Origin: Fusibacter ferrireducens
GTDB lineage: Bacteria > Bacillota > Clostridia > Peptostreptococcales > Acidaminobacteraceae
NCBI RefSeq assembly: GCF_015352425.1
Contig: NZ_JADKNH010000010.1
Location: 62,001-126,000 of the forward strand
Reading direction: 5' to 3'
Length of the DNA stretch: 64,000 nt
Program-made: the position numbers and the translations under genes
The notes under the pieces: model-generated
The model's input: only the letters and a program-made list of their open reading frames with translations
The model's database searches: none
What the model was told of the DNA's origin: nothing
Shown here: one piece after another, positions 45,968-55,596 of the stretch
How positions within the stretch are numbered: the stretch's first letter is position 1
Layout: each line of letters starts with the position of its first letter

Positions 45968-47203
45968 ATGAATCAATTTATTAAATCTAACAGCTCATTA
46001 ATCGCAGTATCTTGGGGGCACTTTGTCAACGATTTTTTCATGAGTGTTGTCCCCATCACGCTATTCGCCTTTGCAGAGGTACTCAAACTCAACGCAACTC
46101 AAATGTCTGTAATTTTATTTGTCATCACAACAGCAGGTACTTTTTTTCAACCCCTTGTGGGCCTTTTGATCGATAGAGTTCAAAGAAGCGTCTTATTGAT
46201 TTTAGCACTGATTTGGATCACAGTGGGCATGAGTCTAAGTGGCATTATAACCAATTTTTATCTGCTCACGATTGTTGTTGGTTTGGCAGCCCTTGGCTCT
46301 TCAGTTTATCATCCGCTGGGGTCAACGATTACAATTCATAAAACAGGACTGTCCAAAGGTAAGAGTCTCTCTATTTTTATGACCGTTGGCAGTTTTGCCC
46401 ATACAGCAGCACCTTTAGTGGCAATCCCTTTAGTTTCCATCTACGGATTAAATGCGCTTGCTTATCTCTTGATTCCTGGGTTGTTATCTGCTCTATTCTT
46501 ATATCTTTCAAAAGTACATCAAGTGAAATGGACAAGAGAAGTAAAACAAGAGAGGTCAAATTCAGAAGTTGAAAAAAAAGAGCTTCTTAAAAATCAAAAG
46601 GAGAAAATGCTTTCAACCAAACAACAGTTATTCATGAGCATTCCAGTGACCATTGCAGTGGTCAAAGGCGTCCTATATAGAATTACGATTGTATTTGGCG
46701 TCATCATTATGGGGTTAAAAGGTGTAGACCACGTCCAAGCGGGATTTGTATTATCGGGTTTCATGCTTGCAAGGGCAATTGCAACACTCGTTGGTGGGTT
46801 CGTCAGCGACTCTATTGGAGAAGAAAAGACACTAAAGATTTTTAATCTCCTCTCCCTGATCTCCGTTTTCTGCTTTTTGAATTTTGAAGGCGTCCTCATG
46901 ATTATAGGATTAGTCATACTCGGTTTTTCCATCAATGCAACCTCAGCGGCAAACATCACCATTATGCATAAGATCATCCCAGATCGTATCAACTTTGGCA
47001 CAGGGATCATCATGGGATTTAGCGCCACATTAAGTGCCGTTGTTATGCTAGGCTATGGTGTTTTAGTTGATCTCTATGGACACGTTGCGCTATTTAACTT
47101 AGTTATCGGCTTAACGGGATTGATGGCACTGGTGAGTTTTATCTTGCCTAAATCATTGGAACCTCAAGATTTAAATCCATTCTTGAGTAAGACAAACATT
47201 TAA
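45968..47203 (+). CDS. MFS transporter, FSR (fosmidomycin-resistance)-like
   Basis: 411 residues with about 12 helices. WGHFVNDFFMSVVPITLFAF and HPLGSTITIHKTG resemble the FSR-type family of multidrug or metabolite transporters. Substrate unknown. I start at ATG 45968; an ATG at 45962 directly abuts the TTGGGGG ribosome site. Confidence 0.82.
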   Translation: MNQFIKSNSSLIAVSWGHFVNDFFMSVVPITLFAFAEVLKLNATQMSVILFVITTAGTFFQPLVGLLIDRVQRSVLLILALIWITVGMSLSGIITNFYLLTIVVGLAALGSSVYHPLGSTITIHKTGLSKGKSLSIFMTVGSFAHTAAPLVAIPLVSIYGLNALAYLLIPGLLSALFLYLSKVHQVKWTREVKQERSNSEVEKKELLKNQKEKMLSTKQQLFMSIPVTIAVVKGVLYRITIVFGVIIMGLKGVDHVQAGFVLSGFMLARAIATLVGGFVSDSIGEEKTLKIFNLLSLISVFCFLNFEGVLMIIGLVILGFSINATSAANITIMHKIIPDRINFGTGIIMGFSATLSAVVMLGYGVLVDLYGHVALFNLVIGLTGLMALVSFILPKSLEPQDLNPFLSKTNI

Positions 47204-47236
47204 ATCAAAACTACCCGCTTAGCGGGTAGTTTTGAT
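47204..47236. terminator. Near-perfect palindromic terminator
   Basis: ATCAAAACTACCCGCT and AGCGGGTAGTTTTGAT with one base between; sixteen perfect pairs. It begins right after the stop codon and can work in both directions. Confidence 0.85.
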
Positions 47237-47282
47237 TTGCTGATGATTTTTCAATTGAAATCTCGGAAAAAAATCTCTCCGC

Positions 47283-48203
47283 TCAAGTCTGTAAAATACA
47301 TTCCTTTGTATCTTCAACAAGCTCTTCAGTAATCCTTTTTAAAAACAAGTCCACTTCTTTTGATATACTTGCGCCTTTTCGATAAGTCACATAGCAATAA
47401 CATTGTGGTGCTGGTTCAATTGGTATGATACGAAGATCGCTTAGAGTTCCATTAATAAGTATATTATCGTAGATCATTGGTCGATTCAGAATACATATGC
47501 CATCTTCAGAATTAGTCTTTTCGAGTAAAAGACCTATTTGAGAGCTCTGGTACCCTATTTTAGGATTGAACCCGGCTTCATGACAACCATCAATGACCTG
47601 CTGATATAAAACATCTCCACTTGTTACAATATTAAAAGTGTGCTCTTTCAAATCTGCAAACGATACACTGCTTCTATTATATAAGCAATTGTTTTTCCCC
47701 ACAGCTACAGAAACGTCATCCTTGAATGCGGAAAAAATTTCAACGTTTTTCGATTTAATGGGTTCTTCTGTCATAGCAATATCAATTTCTCCATTTAAAA
47801 GTTTGGCTATTAAAATATCCTGGGTTGCTTCAATGACATTTACTTTTATTTTAGGAAAATTATTTTTAAAGCCATACAAAAACATTGTCGTAAAAGGTGT
47901 GCAATAGTAAGGTATGACACCGAAATTGACAACCATTTTATTTGATTTGAGTACTTCAAGGGACTCTTCAAATGCCTGATATGCAATCAGAACAGGTTCT
48001 ATACTTTTTACTAAATATTGCCCTTGCTCTGTAAGTATATTTTTTGTTCCAACCTTTTTAAAAAGTTTAATACCTAAATCAGATTCAATTTTTTTTACAG
48101 CTTTACTTAATGCAGGTTGGGATATATAGAGCTTTTCTGCCGCTCGAGAAAAATGTTGAGTAGTCGCTATCTGTTTTATATAGCTCATTTCTCTTAGATT
48201 CAT
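47283..48203 (-). CDS. LysR-family transcriptional regulator
   Basis: 306 residues. N-terminal helix-turn-helix FSRAAEKLYISQPALSKAVK and a substrate-binding domain. Divergent from the alpha/beta hydrolase gene, with a palindromic LysR-type operator between them, so it probably activates that gene. Confidence 0.88.
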   Translation of the reverse strand: MNLREMSYIKQIATTQHFSRAAEKLYISQPALSKAVKKIESDLGIKLFKKVGTKNILTEQGQYLVKSIEPVLIAYQAFEESLEVLKSNKMVVNFGVIPYYCTPFTTMFLYGFKNNFPKIKVNVIEATQDILIAKLLNGEIDIAMTEEPIKSKNVEIFSAFKDDVSVAVGKNNCLYNRSSVSFADLKEHTFNIVTSGDVLYQQVIDGCHEAGFNPKIGYQSSQIGLLLEKTNSEDGICILNRPMIYDNILINGTLSDLRIIPIEPAPQCYCYVTYRKGASISKEVDLFLKRITEELVEDTKECILQT

Positions 48204-48243
48204 AAATGATCACGTCCTTATAACCAATATACACTTTAGTTAA

Positions 48244-48262
48244 ATATAACTCAAGGTTATAT
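48244..48262. promoter_or_regulatory. LysR-type operator
   Basis: ATATAAC (48244-48250), five bases, GTTATAT (48256-48262), a perfect palindrome of the T-N11-A type, 41 bases before the LysR start and 169 bases before the hydrolase start. Confidence 0.65.
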
Positions 48263-48430
48263 TGAACTTGAAAAAAGGATATTTGTATGCAAAAACGAAA
48301 TACACTATGATGAATATAAAGAAGATCGAATATAATATATTCTAATTGCTTTTAAATAATCCGGATTTCGAGCATCTACTTCTTCTAATATGTCTTTTCC
48401 ACCAAAATATAATTTGAAAGGAGAATTGTA

Positions 48431-49258
48431 ATGCCTTATTATGTGACTATTGATAATACAAAATTATATTATGAAGTAAGAGGTGAAGGCAAACCTCTAA
48501 TTTTTATACACGGCTGGTCGTGTTCTACAGAATCATTTGCTACTATTGTCGAAGATCTTAGAAATAAATATCAATGTATCAGTTATGATCACAGAGGTCA
48601 CGGTGCTTCATCAATGCCTCAAGGTGGATTTACAATAACTCAACTTGCAAAAGATTTAAGAGAATTAATTGAATATTTAAATCTTAATGATATCGTCCTT
48701 GTTGGACACTCCATGGGGGCTGCAACAATTTTTAGTTATATTTCACAGTTTGATTGTGATCGAATATCTAAGATTGTTCTACTTGACATGAGTCCTAAGC
48801 TATTAAATGACGAAAACTGGAACGCAGGTTTATTAAGTGGTCAATATAAGATGAATGACTATATGGAGGATATGGAAATAATCGGACAATCTCTTTCTGA
48901 ATTTATGTGGAAGTTCTGGAGAATGGCACTTCCTGAATTTGAAGCGCTACCAGAGACCCTTAAAGATCTAGTTGCACCTGGACTTGTCGGTGTTAACAAT
49001 CCTCATGCTTTAGCCTGCTTGTGGCATTCTATGCTTCATTTAGATTATAGAGATTCTATCAAGAAAATAACAGTGCCTGCCCTATATTTTCTGCCTGATC
49101 ATCCTCTTTATTCAAGAGAAACAGCAGAATTTATTAAAAATAACTCTAGCTCTACTGTTGACATCGTTGCTTTTGAAAATTGTACCCATATGATCATGGA
49201 CGATCAGAGTCAGAAGACAATAGACGAAATTGATCATTTTATCAAGGCATATTTATAA
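48431..49258 (+). CDS. Alpha/beta hydrolase
   Basis: 275 residues. Nucleophile S94 in GHSMGA, acid D223 in LPDHPL and H253 in CTHMI form the catalytic triad; HGWSC is the oxyanion region. An esterase or lactonase/C-C hydrolase with unknown substrate. A LysR regulator is divergent. GAAAGGAG precedes the ATG. Confidence 0.87.
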   Translation: MPYYVTIDNTKLYYEVRGEGKPLIFIHGWSCSTESFATIVEDLRNKYQCISYDHRGHGASSMPQGGFTITQLAKDLRELIEYLNLNDIVLVGHSMGAATIFSYISQFDCDRISKIVLLDMSPKLLNDENWNAGLLSGQYKMNDYMEDMEIIGQSLSEFMWKFWRMALPEFEALPETLKDLVAPGLVGVNNPHALACLWHSMLHLDYRDSIKKITVPALYFLPDHPLYSRETAEFIKNNSSSTVDIVAFENCTHMIMDDQSQKTIDEIDHFIKAYL

Positions 49259-49320
49259 TTAAAATATACAGAAAACCTATTCTCTATCGCATACCTAATT
49301 GGTTGTCATTAAGGATATAT

Positions 49321-49362
49321 AACCCCACTCCAGATTCTACCGACCAAATCTAGAGTGGGGTT
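49321..49362. terminator. Bidirectional terminator
   Basis: AACCCCACTC-AGATT pairs with AATCT-GAGTGGGGTT (49321-49362). It separates the hydrolase gene from the radical SAM cluster end. Confidence 0.8.
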
Positions 49363-49422
49363 TATATTCACAAAATCAATCTTCTCGCTCGCATTGGATG
49401 TAGCCCTTCTTTTAACTGCTTC

Positions 49423-50793
49423 TCAGTCATTCGCTCTCATCATCAACTCTATATACTTCCCAAAAGCCTTCAAAGATCCCATGCTCAATCGATATACACT
49501 TTTAAATCCAAATCTATTTAACATTTCCGTGGATTGGTTCAGACTCAGATTGATGTACAGGTTCGTCACCAGCATTTGATAATAATACTGTCTTAAACTC
49601 ATATTGCTCGGCTGAATACTCACTTGACCAAAACTCCACTTCTCATAATCGTCAATGCCAAAGAGCAGTCGTTCTTTATATGCCTTATAAAGCGGTAAAT
49701 TGGGAAATGGCGTCAAGGGACTCACACTTGAAATCTGTGGAGATAGCTTTTTAACATATTTTCTAAAGGCCTTGAAGTCTGTCTTTGTCCAATCTGGATG
49801 TGCCATGAACGAAGCCCATACATCTATCCCGATTGTCTTAAGCAACTTAGCGACTGCTTCACTGTCTGAGGTACTACTCTTTTTAGTGTAATAATTTAAT
49901 TCCTGATCATTAAAGGTCTCATAACCCACAAGCAGTGCTTTAAGTCCCAAGGCCTTGAACCGTTTTAGAGAAGATATGTTGCTGAGTATCCCTTCCACCG
50001 ATGCATAAGCAATGAAATTTTTATTTAGATTTAAAGATTCAATCAAATCCAGCAATTGAACAATTCTTGTCTCAGACCCTAAAATATCGTTGTCATAAAA
50101 CATAATGGTGTCTTCTTCAATGTTGAGCAGATCTTGTTGGATCAGCTCCTTGTCAAAGGCCACTTCCTCCCGCCCTTCAATGCGCCACCTCAGACAAAAC
50201 ATACAGGCCTTATTACACCCCTGAGAGACCTGCATAATCGCCGCGGGTTTGTAGCCAAAATAAGAATAATGTTGACGGTACTTGGCGGTGGATTTTCTAT
50301 TGGGCAAAATGTATTCATTAATCCCCTTTAGCGCTTCCCCCTTGTAATCCTGAGTTCGATCTAAGATCCCAGGGATTTCAAATTCTAAAGTCCCCTGATC
50401 TAAATGGGTATAAAAAGCCGTGATGTTTTGTGTTGTCGTAAACTTAAAGATATAATCAATCGCATCATGAAAAAAACTGCTTGGATTCAAAAGCGCTTGT
50501 GTCCCTCCCACGGCTATGTGAATCGTATCGTCATATGCTCGCGTCTCTTGGGCAATTTTAATAACTGCCTTGACATCAATACACAAACTGGTAATGGCAA
50601 CGACTCTTGGTGAGCATGCTGATAACTTTTCTTTTAAGGGCACCGGATCGCACATCATATCCAAAATTTCAACTTGATGATCTCTTTCTAAAACCGCATA
50701 GAGCATTTCAAGTCCTATGGGTTCTGAAAACATAAAGTCACTTAAAGTGACAGCTTGCTTAATGCGTGGGGGTCTCACAAGTAAGATTTTCAT
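49423..50793 (-). CDS. Radical SAM protein with B12-binding-like domain
   Basis: 456 residues. An N-terminal Rossmann-type, cobalamin-binding-like domain (1-125), then a radical SAM barrel with CNKACMFC (about 193-200), the CxxxCxxC that binds [4Fe-4S]. The classical DxHxxG cobalamin motif is not visible. The C-terminal region (PLTPFPNLPLYKAY; SFGQVSIQPSNMSLRQYYYQ) matches that of the genes at 52143 and 54217, making three paralogs. Last of seven co-directional genes; function unknown. Confidence 0.87.
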   Translation of the reverse strand: MKILLVRPPRIKQAVTLSDFMFSEPIGLEMLYAVLERDHQVEILDMMCDPVPLKEKLSACSPRVVAITSLCIDVKAVIKIAQETRAYDDTIHIAVGGTQALLNPSSFFHDAIDYIFKFTTTQNITAFYTHLDQGTLEFEIPGILDRTQDYKGEALKGINEYILPNRKSTAKYRQHYSYFGYKPAAIMQVSQGCNKACMFCLRWRIEGREEVAFDKELIQQDLLNIEEDTIMFYDNDILGSETRIVQLLDLIESLNLNKNFIAYASVEGILSNISSLKRFKALGLKALLVGYETFNDQELNYYTKKSSTSDSEAVAKLLKTIGIDVWASFMAHPDWTKTDFKAFRKYVKKLSPQISSVSPLTPFPNLPLYKAYKERLLFGIDDYEKWSFGQVSIQPSNMSLRQYYYQMLVTNLYINLSLNQSTEMLNRFGFKSVYRLSMGSLKAFGKYIELMMRAND

Positions 50794-50812
50794 ACCATCT
50801 CCTAATTGTCTT

Positions 50813-52141
50813 CTAAAATATATTGGGCGTTATGCCTCTTTTAATATGGCTTCTATAAAATAAATTTACAGCAGTATAGAACAAATAATTAATCGGCCTC
50901 TTGAAGAAATCTTTTCTCACAAGGGTTCTCTTGATGATGGATTTATATGAAAATAGGGCATTGTATAAATCCCAATAAGCTTTGGTCAGTTCTTCTGGCG
51001 ACATGTTTTTAGGCATGTGTTCTGCCTTGCAACCATCGAATGAATAAATATCATCAGATAAAATGCGACCATCAGCGAACATCTCTTCAAAAAATTTCGT
51101 TCCCGGTATAGGCGTCAATATATAAAACCTTGGCACACATATTTTATTTTGCTCGATGAAGTCTTTAGTCCTCTTGATGCTTTCAAGGGTATCCCCTTCG
51201 CCACCTACCACCATTTCAGTGGACACATCTATCCCAGCAGAGACAATATTGTCGATCAGTTCTGTATATTCTAATGGGTTGGCCCAACCTTTATCCATAT
51301 GATTAAGCGACTCCTGTGAAATGCTCTCTATGCCAAAACTGAGTGCATAGCAACCACTCTCTTTTAGCAATTTAAGGAGTTCTTTGTCTCTGCCAATTTT
51401 GATATCACATTGACTCATCCACTTCATTTTAAAGGGCTTAATCATTTGAAGAAGCTGAATCAAATAAGCCCTATCCCCGTGGATATTGTCATCGAGGAGT
51501 GTGAATTTATTAAACCCCAATGCCTTAACTTGTTCAATATCTCTTTTCACCTCTGACAGATCCTTTTTAATATAAGAGCCTTTATACAGACAGGATACCG
51601 AACAAAATGAACAACAATTCGGACATCCTCTCCCTGCCTGTACCGGTAAAAAATCGCCAATAGATTTATTCAAGATCAGATCAAATCGCGGGAGAGGCGT
51701 ACTCAATTTTCGAATGGGTTTATGGTAGATGGCTTTTAAGGTATCGCTCTCATAATCATTTAAAAGATCTTCCCACACCTCTTCTGCATCGCCTACAACA
51801 ACTGCATCACAGAACTGAACAGCCTCTTCTGCCATAATAGAGGCCATATATCCCCCAAGAATAACCTTTTTACCCTTTGAGCGATAGTGTTTCGCAAGAT
51901 CAATAGATCTCAATACACCATGCCCCATGGTACTTATGGCAACAAGCCCCGCATCTGTTTCAAGGGGGACTTCTTCAATGGTTTCCAGACATATTTCTAC
52001 CTCCCAGTCCTTGGGCGTCATAGCCGCCAGTAAAGGCATGGCAAGCCCGACGAAGTACAATCTCTTCTTTTTAATGGGGTGATGATTTTTATCATATGGA
52101 CTTGGTTGTATTAAAAGCAGTTTTTTCATTTTATTTTTCAT
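50813..52141 (-). CDS. Radical SAM protein with B12-binding-like domain (BchE/HpnJ-like group)
   Basis: 442 residues. Rossmann-like N-terminus (LVAISTMGHGVLRSIDLAK; GKKVILGGYMASIMAEEA), then CPNCCSFC (about 171-178) and GDTLESIKRTKDFI, typical of BchE/HpnJ-like radical SAM enzymes. No DxHxxG is visible. It is less close to the other three radical SAM proteins. The start follows directly after the previous stop (one base); ribosome site AGAGGG. Confidence 0.87.
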   Translation of the reverse strand: MKNKMKKLLLIQPSPYDKNHHPIKKKRLYFVGLAMPLLAAMTPKDWEVEICLETIEEVPLETDAGLVAISTMGHGVLRSIDLAKHYRSKGKKVILGGYMASIMAEEAVQFCDAVVVGDAEEVWEDLLNDYESDTLKAIYHKPIRKLSTPLPRFDLILNKSIGDFLPVQAGRGCPNCCSFCSVSCLYKGSYIKKDLSEVKRDIEQVKALGFNKFTLLDDNIHGDRAYLIQLLQMIKPFKMKWMSQCDIKIGRDKELLKLLKESGCYALSFGIESISQESLNHMDKGWANPLEYTELIDNIVSAGIDVSTEMVVGGEGDTLESIKRTKDFIEQNKICVPRFYILTPIPGTKFFEEMFADGRILSDDIYSFDGCKAEHMPKNMSPEELTKAYWDLYNALFSYKSIIKRTLVRKDFFKRPINYLFYTAVNLFYRSHIKRGITPNIF

Positions 52142-52142
52142 A

Positions 52143-53504
52143 CTACCCTCTAATCATTTTTAGAATGTATTGCATGGATACTCTTGAACTTCCGACTAAC
52201 ATTTTTAGATTAGGCCTTATGCCATACTTTTTAACCAATCTGATCAAATGTTTAGGCGACATCACAACTTCATAATATAATTTCCAGATTCTAAAGTAAA
52301 ACTGCCGCTTGGACATGTACTTGGGCGTTAAGACGATATGTGCCATGTCCCACAGTTCCACATCGCTCGGTGCTTCTATAAAATCTTTGACGTAATCGTC
52401 ATAAATAGCAGTGCCCTTTAAAGGCGTTAAAGGTTGTAGGTTGACAAAATTGACCCCAGTTTTCTTGAGCCAGTGTTTTAAGTCATTAAAGTCCTTTTTA
52501 CTAAAATCCAGTGGCATGATGAGCGTACTGTAGCACTCCACATCCAGTGCGTTTAGTATAGCCACTGCTTCTTCATTGATTTTAACCGTGGTCAGTTTAT
52601 CATATGATTTTAAATCTTTTTCTCTTACGGATTCGATGCCCACAATGACACCGTGAAGTCCCACCGCTTTGAAATCCGCCATCAGTTCAGCATTTTGAGC
52701 GATAAAATCTGCTCTCCCATAGATTAAATAGTGCTTATCTATTTTTTCTTGCCTCAAAATCTCTATGAATTTCCGAACGCGAGCTTCTGAGACTAAAAAA
52801 TTGTCATCCACAATATAGATTTCTCTTTCACGGATTTCTTTGAGCTCTGAAATGACATCTTCAAGAGTGCGTTCATAATACTGTCCACCTGTAATCTCAT
52901 GACAAAAACAAAAAGCACATTTAAACGGACAGCCAAAACTCGTTTTAATCAGCGCACAGGGATTGTGAAACATGTAGTAATACTGTGCTCTGTAGGCAGC
53001 ATTGATCTGACGATCTGGTGGATTATAGGCAAACTCAGTGTTGAGCATTTGCTGATCAATCTCATTTTGAATCCCTTGGATAGAGGTATTGGCTCTTAGA
53101 CCTCTTAAAAGCATATTGAAGGCATCAATCCCATTTCTCCAAAGCAGCACATCAATATGCACGTCTTTAAAATCGTCTGGCACAACTTCCACATGAACGC
53201 CACCCACTGCCGTGACAATCGTTGAATCAAACATCTTAATCTCTTTGGAATACGCCTTGATGAGATTGACATGGGTATTGTATCCAGTGAAAATCACCAC
53301 ACTCGGCTGGTATTGTTTCAGATGCTTTGAAAGTTTGGTGTTATCCAACAACATATCAATGAGAATCAGATGATATTGGTCTTTTAATTCAGGCTCTAAA
53401 TTGGACACCAAGTATTCAAGTTCTAGAGGTTCACAGATCATAACATGTTTGAGGCCTATGGTATCTTTATGCGGTTTTGGTCGTATGAGTAACACATTAG
53501 TCAT
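52143..53504 (-). CDS. Radical SAM protein with B12-binding-like domain (paralog 2)
   Basis: 453 residues from ATG 53504, which has GGAG seven bases upstream; the longer frame reaches far into the methyltransferase gene. CPFKCAFC (about 190-197) is the cluster motif. The EPLELEYLV segment and the end of the protein (LTPLKGTAIYDDY; LTPKYMSKRQFYFRIWKLY) are shared with the genes at 49423 and 54217. No DxHxxG is visible. It overlaps the methyltransferase stop by eight bases, so it is translationally coupled. Confidence 0.87.
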   Translation of the reverse strand: MTNVLLIRPKPHKDTIGLKHVMICEPLELEYLVSNLEPELKDQYHLILIDMLLDNTKLSKHLKQYQPSVVIFTGYNTHVNLIKAYSKEIKMFDSTIVTAVGGVHVEVVPDDFKDVHIDVLLWRNGIDAFNMLLRGLRANTSIQGIQNEIDQQMLNTEFAYNPPDRQINAAYRAQYYYMFHNPCALIKTSFGCPFKCAFCFCHEITGGQYYERTLEDVISELKEIREREIYIVDDNFLVSEARVRKFIEILRQEKIDKHYLIYGRADFIAQNAELMADFKAVGLHGVIVGIESVREKDLKSYDKLTTVKINEEAVAILNALDVECYSTLIMPLDFSKKDFNDLKHWLKKTGVNFVNLQPLTPLKGTAIYDDYVKDFIEAPSDVELWDMAHIVLTPKYMSKRQFYFRIWKLYYEVVMSPKHLIRLVKKYGIRPNLKMLVGSSRVSMQYILKMIRG

Positions 53505-54120
53505 GTTTGGGCTCCATTTCAAAAAGATAAATACTTGGCATATACCATTTTGCTTTAATACGCGTTGTGGATAGAGGATTAAACGCCTCTGATGCAAGCT
53601 CAATAAACGCTGAAACAGATGGATATATGGCCTGACCTGTTGTGAACTTCACCCCAGCAAGGCATAGCGCATCATAGAAACTATTTTTACTGGCAAATGC
53701 AATCAACAGCTTACCATCACTTTTTAACAGCGTCCGGAATTTACTCAAAACATACTTTTGATCCTTGTAATAGGGAAAAGAATGTGTACACAGGACTAAG
53801 TCTACTCTATTTTCAGTTTCAAATGCATGAACATCTTCACAATACCACTTTGTCTTTAAATCCAACTTAGATGCCACCTCAATCATTGTCTTGGAATAAT
53901 CTAGCCCATAACTGTGTTCAGTGATAAAATTGGATTCAATTTGCTCGATCAGTTCTCCAACACCACAGCCAATGTCTATGTATGAGCCAATGACTTTATC
54001 GTTGAATGATTTTTCCATTAGGTCTAACACTTTCATGCGCGTTGGTTTTAAAGATACTTTTTGCACCCATAGCTTTTTATATCTGGGTGCCCAAAAATTC
54101 CACACTTTTTGATTACTCAT
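53497..54120 (-). CDS. Class I SAM-dependent methyltransferase
   Basis: 207 residues. Motif I is IDIGCGVGELIEQI; the acidic residue in CEDVHAFE and VDLVLCTHSFPYY complete the SAM site. It likely methylates a product made by the neighbouring radical SAM enzymes (inference); target unknown. I start at ATG 54120 with GCGAGG five bases upstream. It starts 96 bases after the preceding radical SAM gene. Confidence 0.85.
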   Translation of the reverse strand: MSNQKVWNFWAPRYKKLWVQKVSLKPTRMKVLDLMEKSFNDKVIGSYIDIGCGVGELIEQIESNFITEHSYGLDYSKTMIEVASKLDLKTKWYCEDVHAFETENRVDLVLCTHSFPYYKDQKYVLSKFRTLLKSDGKLLIAFASKNSFYDALCLAGVKFTTGQAIYPSVSAFIELASEAFNPLSTTRIKAKWYMPSIYLFEMEPKHD

Positions 54121-54216
54121 TGCCACCTCGCTTTGCTCTCTATAACCGCCCTATTAGAGTCCATTTTTTTAATTTATATCTTTAATCTACTTTATAATCA
54201 TCAGACATCTAGTCTT

Positions 54217-55596
54217 TCATCTTTTAAAACAGTGCTTAAAAGAATCTTTCAGGACTTTATAAATCAATTGTCTTGCCGACTTAGAATGGCAAAATTGAAA
54301 GACGAACAACGCCATAAAATCCATTTTGAAAGCCATAACATGCATCTTTAAAGGTTTTAGCACCAAATGCAAAAAATCATAATGCTCGCATTTAAAATCG
54401 AGAATGTCCTTTTCATATCTTTTATATAAATCCGTTCCTCTTAAAGGCGTAAATATAGAAAAGGTGAAATTTTGAATTTGATGCTTTCTTATGTACTGCT
54501 TTAAGGCTTTAAAGTCACTGTGATCGTCACTTATATCCACCATGAATAGTGCCGTAAAGGACAGACCCGCTTGCTTTAAGACCGTAATGGCCTCTGTATT
54601 GACATCCGACGTATAGCCTTTATTAAAGTCTTCTAAGAAACTTGACTTAATGGATTCAAACCCCACAATCACTTCTATGATCCCTGCCCTTCTGATGCTT
54701 GCCATATACGCCGCATACTTCACAATAAAATCTGCTCTCAAATACACGATCATTTTAAAAGACGACTTTTTAAAGGCTTCTATAAATGCATCTGCTTCGG
54801 CCGCATTATGGATGAACACATCATCCACAACCCAATAATAATCCGCCTTTAAGTCTTCCATTTCCTGCCGCAGGGTCTCATAACTTCTGCTCACAAAGTG
54901 CCCTTGATTGAGCTGTTTACAGAAGCAGAACTCACAGCCATAAGGGCAACCGTGCGACCGCTTTACTAAAGCCACCTGCTCATACAATAAATAGCGTGTT
55001 TGAGATTTGATCTGTTCAAAATAAGTTCTAGAGGGCCTTATGTTTTCGAAAACAGTCAGTGCATCGTGATCACGTTCATCACTTAGAGTTGTCATCTCCT
55101 TCATCTCTTTTAGACACAAAACGCCTTTAAGCTCAACTTGTTTTTTTAATACAATGTGCTCGATCAGATTTTTAAAGTCACAAAGTCTATTGGAGATGAC
55201 AAGGTAATCCAAATCACTTGATTCATAAAGCGCCCAATTGACCTGCACATCCACACCAGAACCAATGAGGATTGCCTGAGGCATTTTGAATTTGAGCTGT
55301 CTGGCCTCCAGCATCATTTGACTTCTCGCCGTGTTATAGCCATTTAATAGAATGATGTCGCCTGTGACCTCTGCTTTATGATACAAGTCATCGATGATCT
55401 CACACTCTATATTAAAATCTGAATTGATATCTGAATTCAGATCAAAATTAGGATTGAGCTCAATATTAGAATTGATGCCCTCCACGAGCTCATCTATCAC
55501 CGCTTTCAAATATTCCAATGCCAACGGTTCCACTTTGATTGGATTAATCCACGTGAAAGGTGTTTGCTTTCTGACTTTTTTCAAAATAATCTTCAT
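54217..55596 (-). CDS. Radical SAM protein with altered N-terminal domain (paralog 3)
   Basis: 459 residues. CPYGCEFC (about 216-223) is the cluster motif. It shares VEPLALEYL, VGFESIKSSFLEDFNKGYT and IFTPLRGTDLYKRY with the paralogs. Residues about 41-65 are an Asn/Asp/Ile-rich stretch encoded by degenerate repeats (near 55400-55480), inserted where the cobalamin-binding-like fold should run on. It may therefore not bind cobalamin. Overlaps the preceding gene by four bases. Confidence 0.85.
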   Translation of the reverse strand: MKIILKKVRKQTPFTWINPIKVEPLALEYLKAVIDELVEGINSNIELNPNFDLNSDINSDFNIECEIIDDLYHKAEVTGDIILLNGYNTARSQMMLEARQLKFKMPQAILIGSGVDVQVNWALYESSDLDYLVISNRLCDFKNLIEHIVLKKQVELKGVLCLKEMKEMTTLSDERDHDALTVFENIRPSRTYFEQIKSQTRYLLYEQVALVKRSHGCPYGCEFCFCKQLNQGHFVSRSYETLRQEMEDLKADYYWVVDDVFIHNAAEADAFIEAFKKSSFKMIVYLRADFIVKYAAYMASIRRAGIIEVIVGFESIKSSFLEDFNKGYTSDVNTEAITVLKQAGLSFTALFMVDISDDHSDFKALKQYIRKHQIQNFTFSIFTPLRGTDLYKRYEKDILDFKCEHYDFLHLVLKPLKMHVMAFKMDFMALFVFQFCHSKSARQLIYKVLKDSFKHCFKR

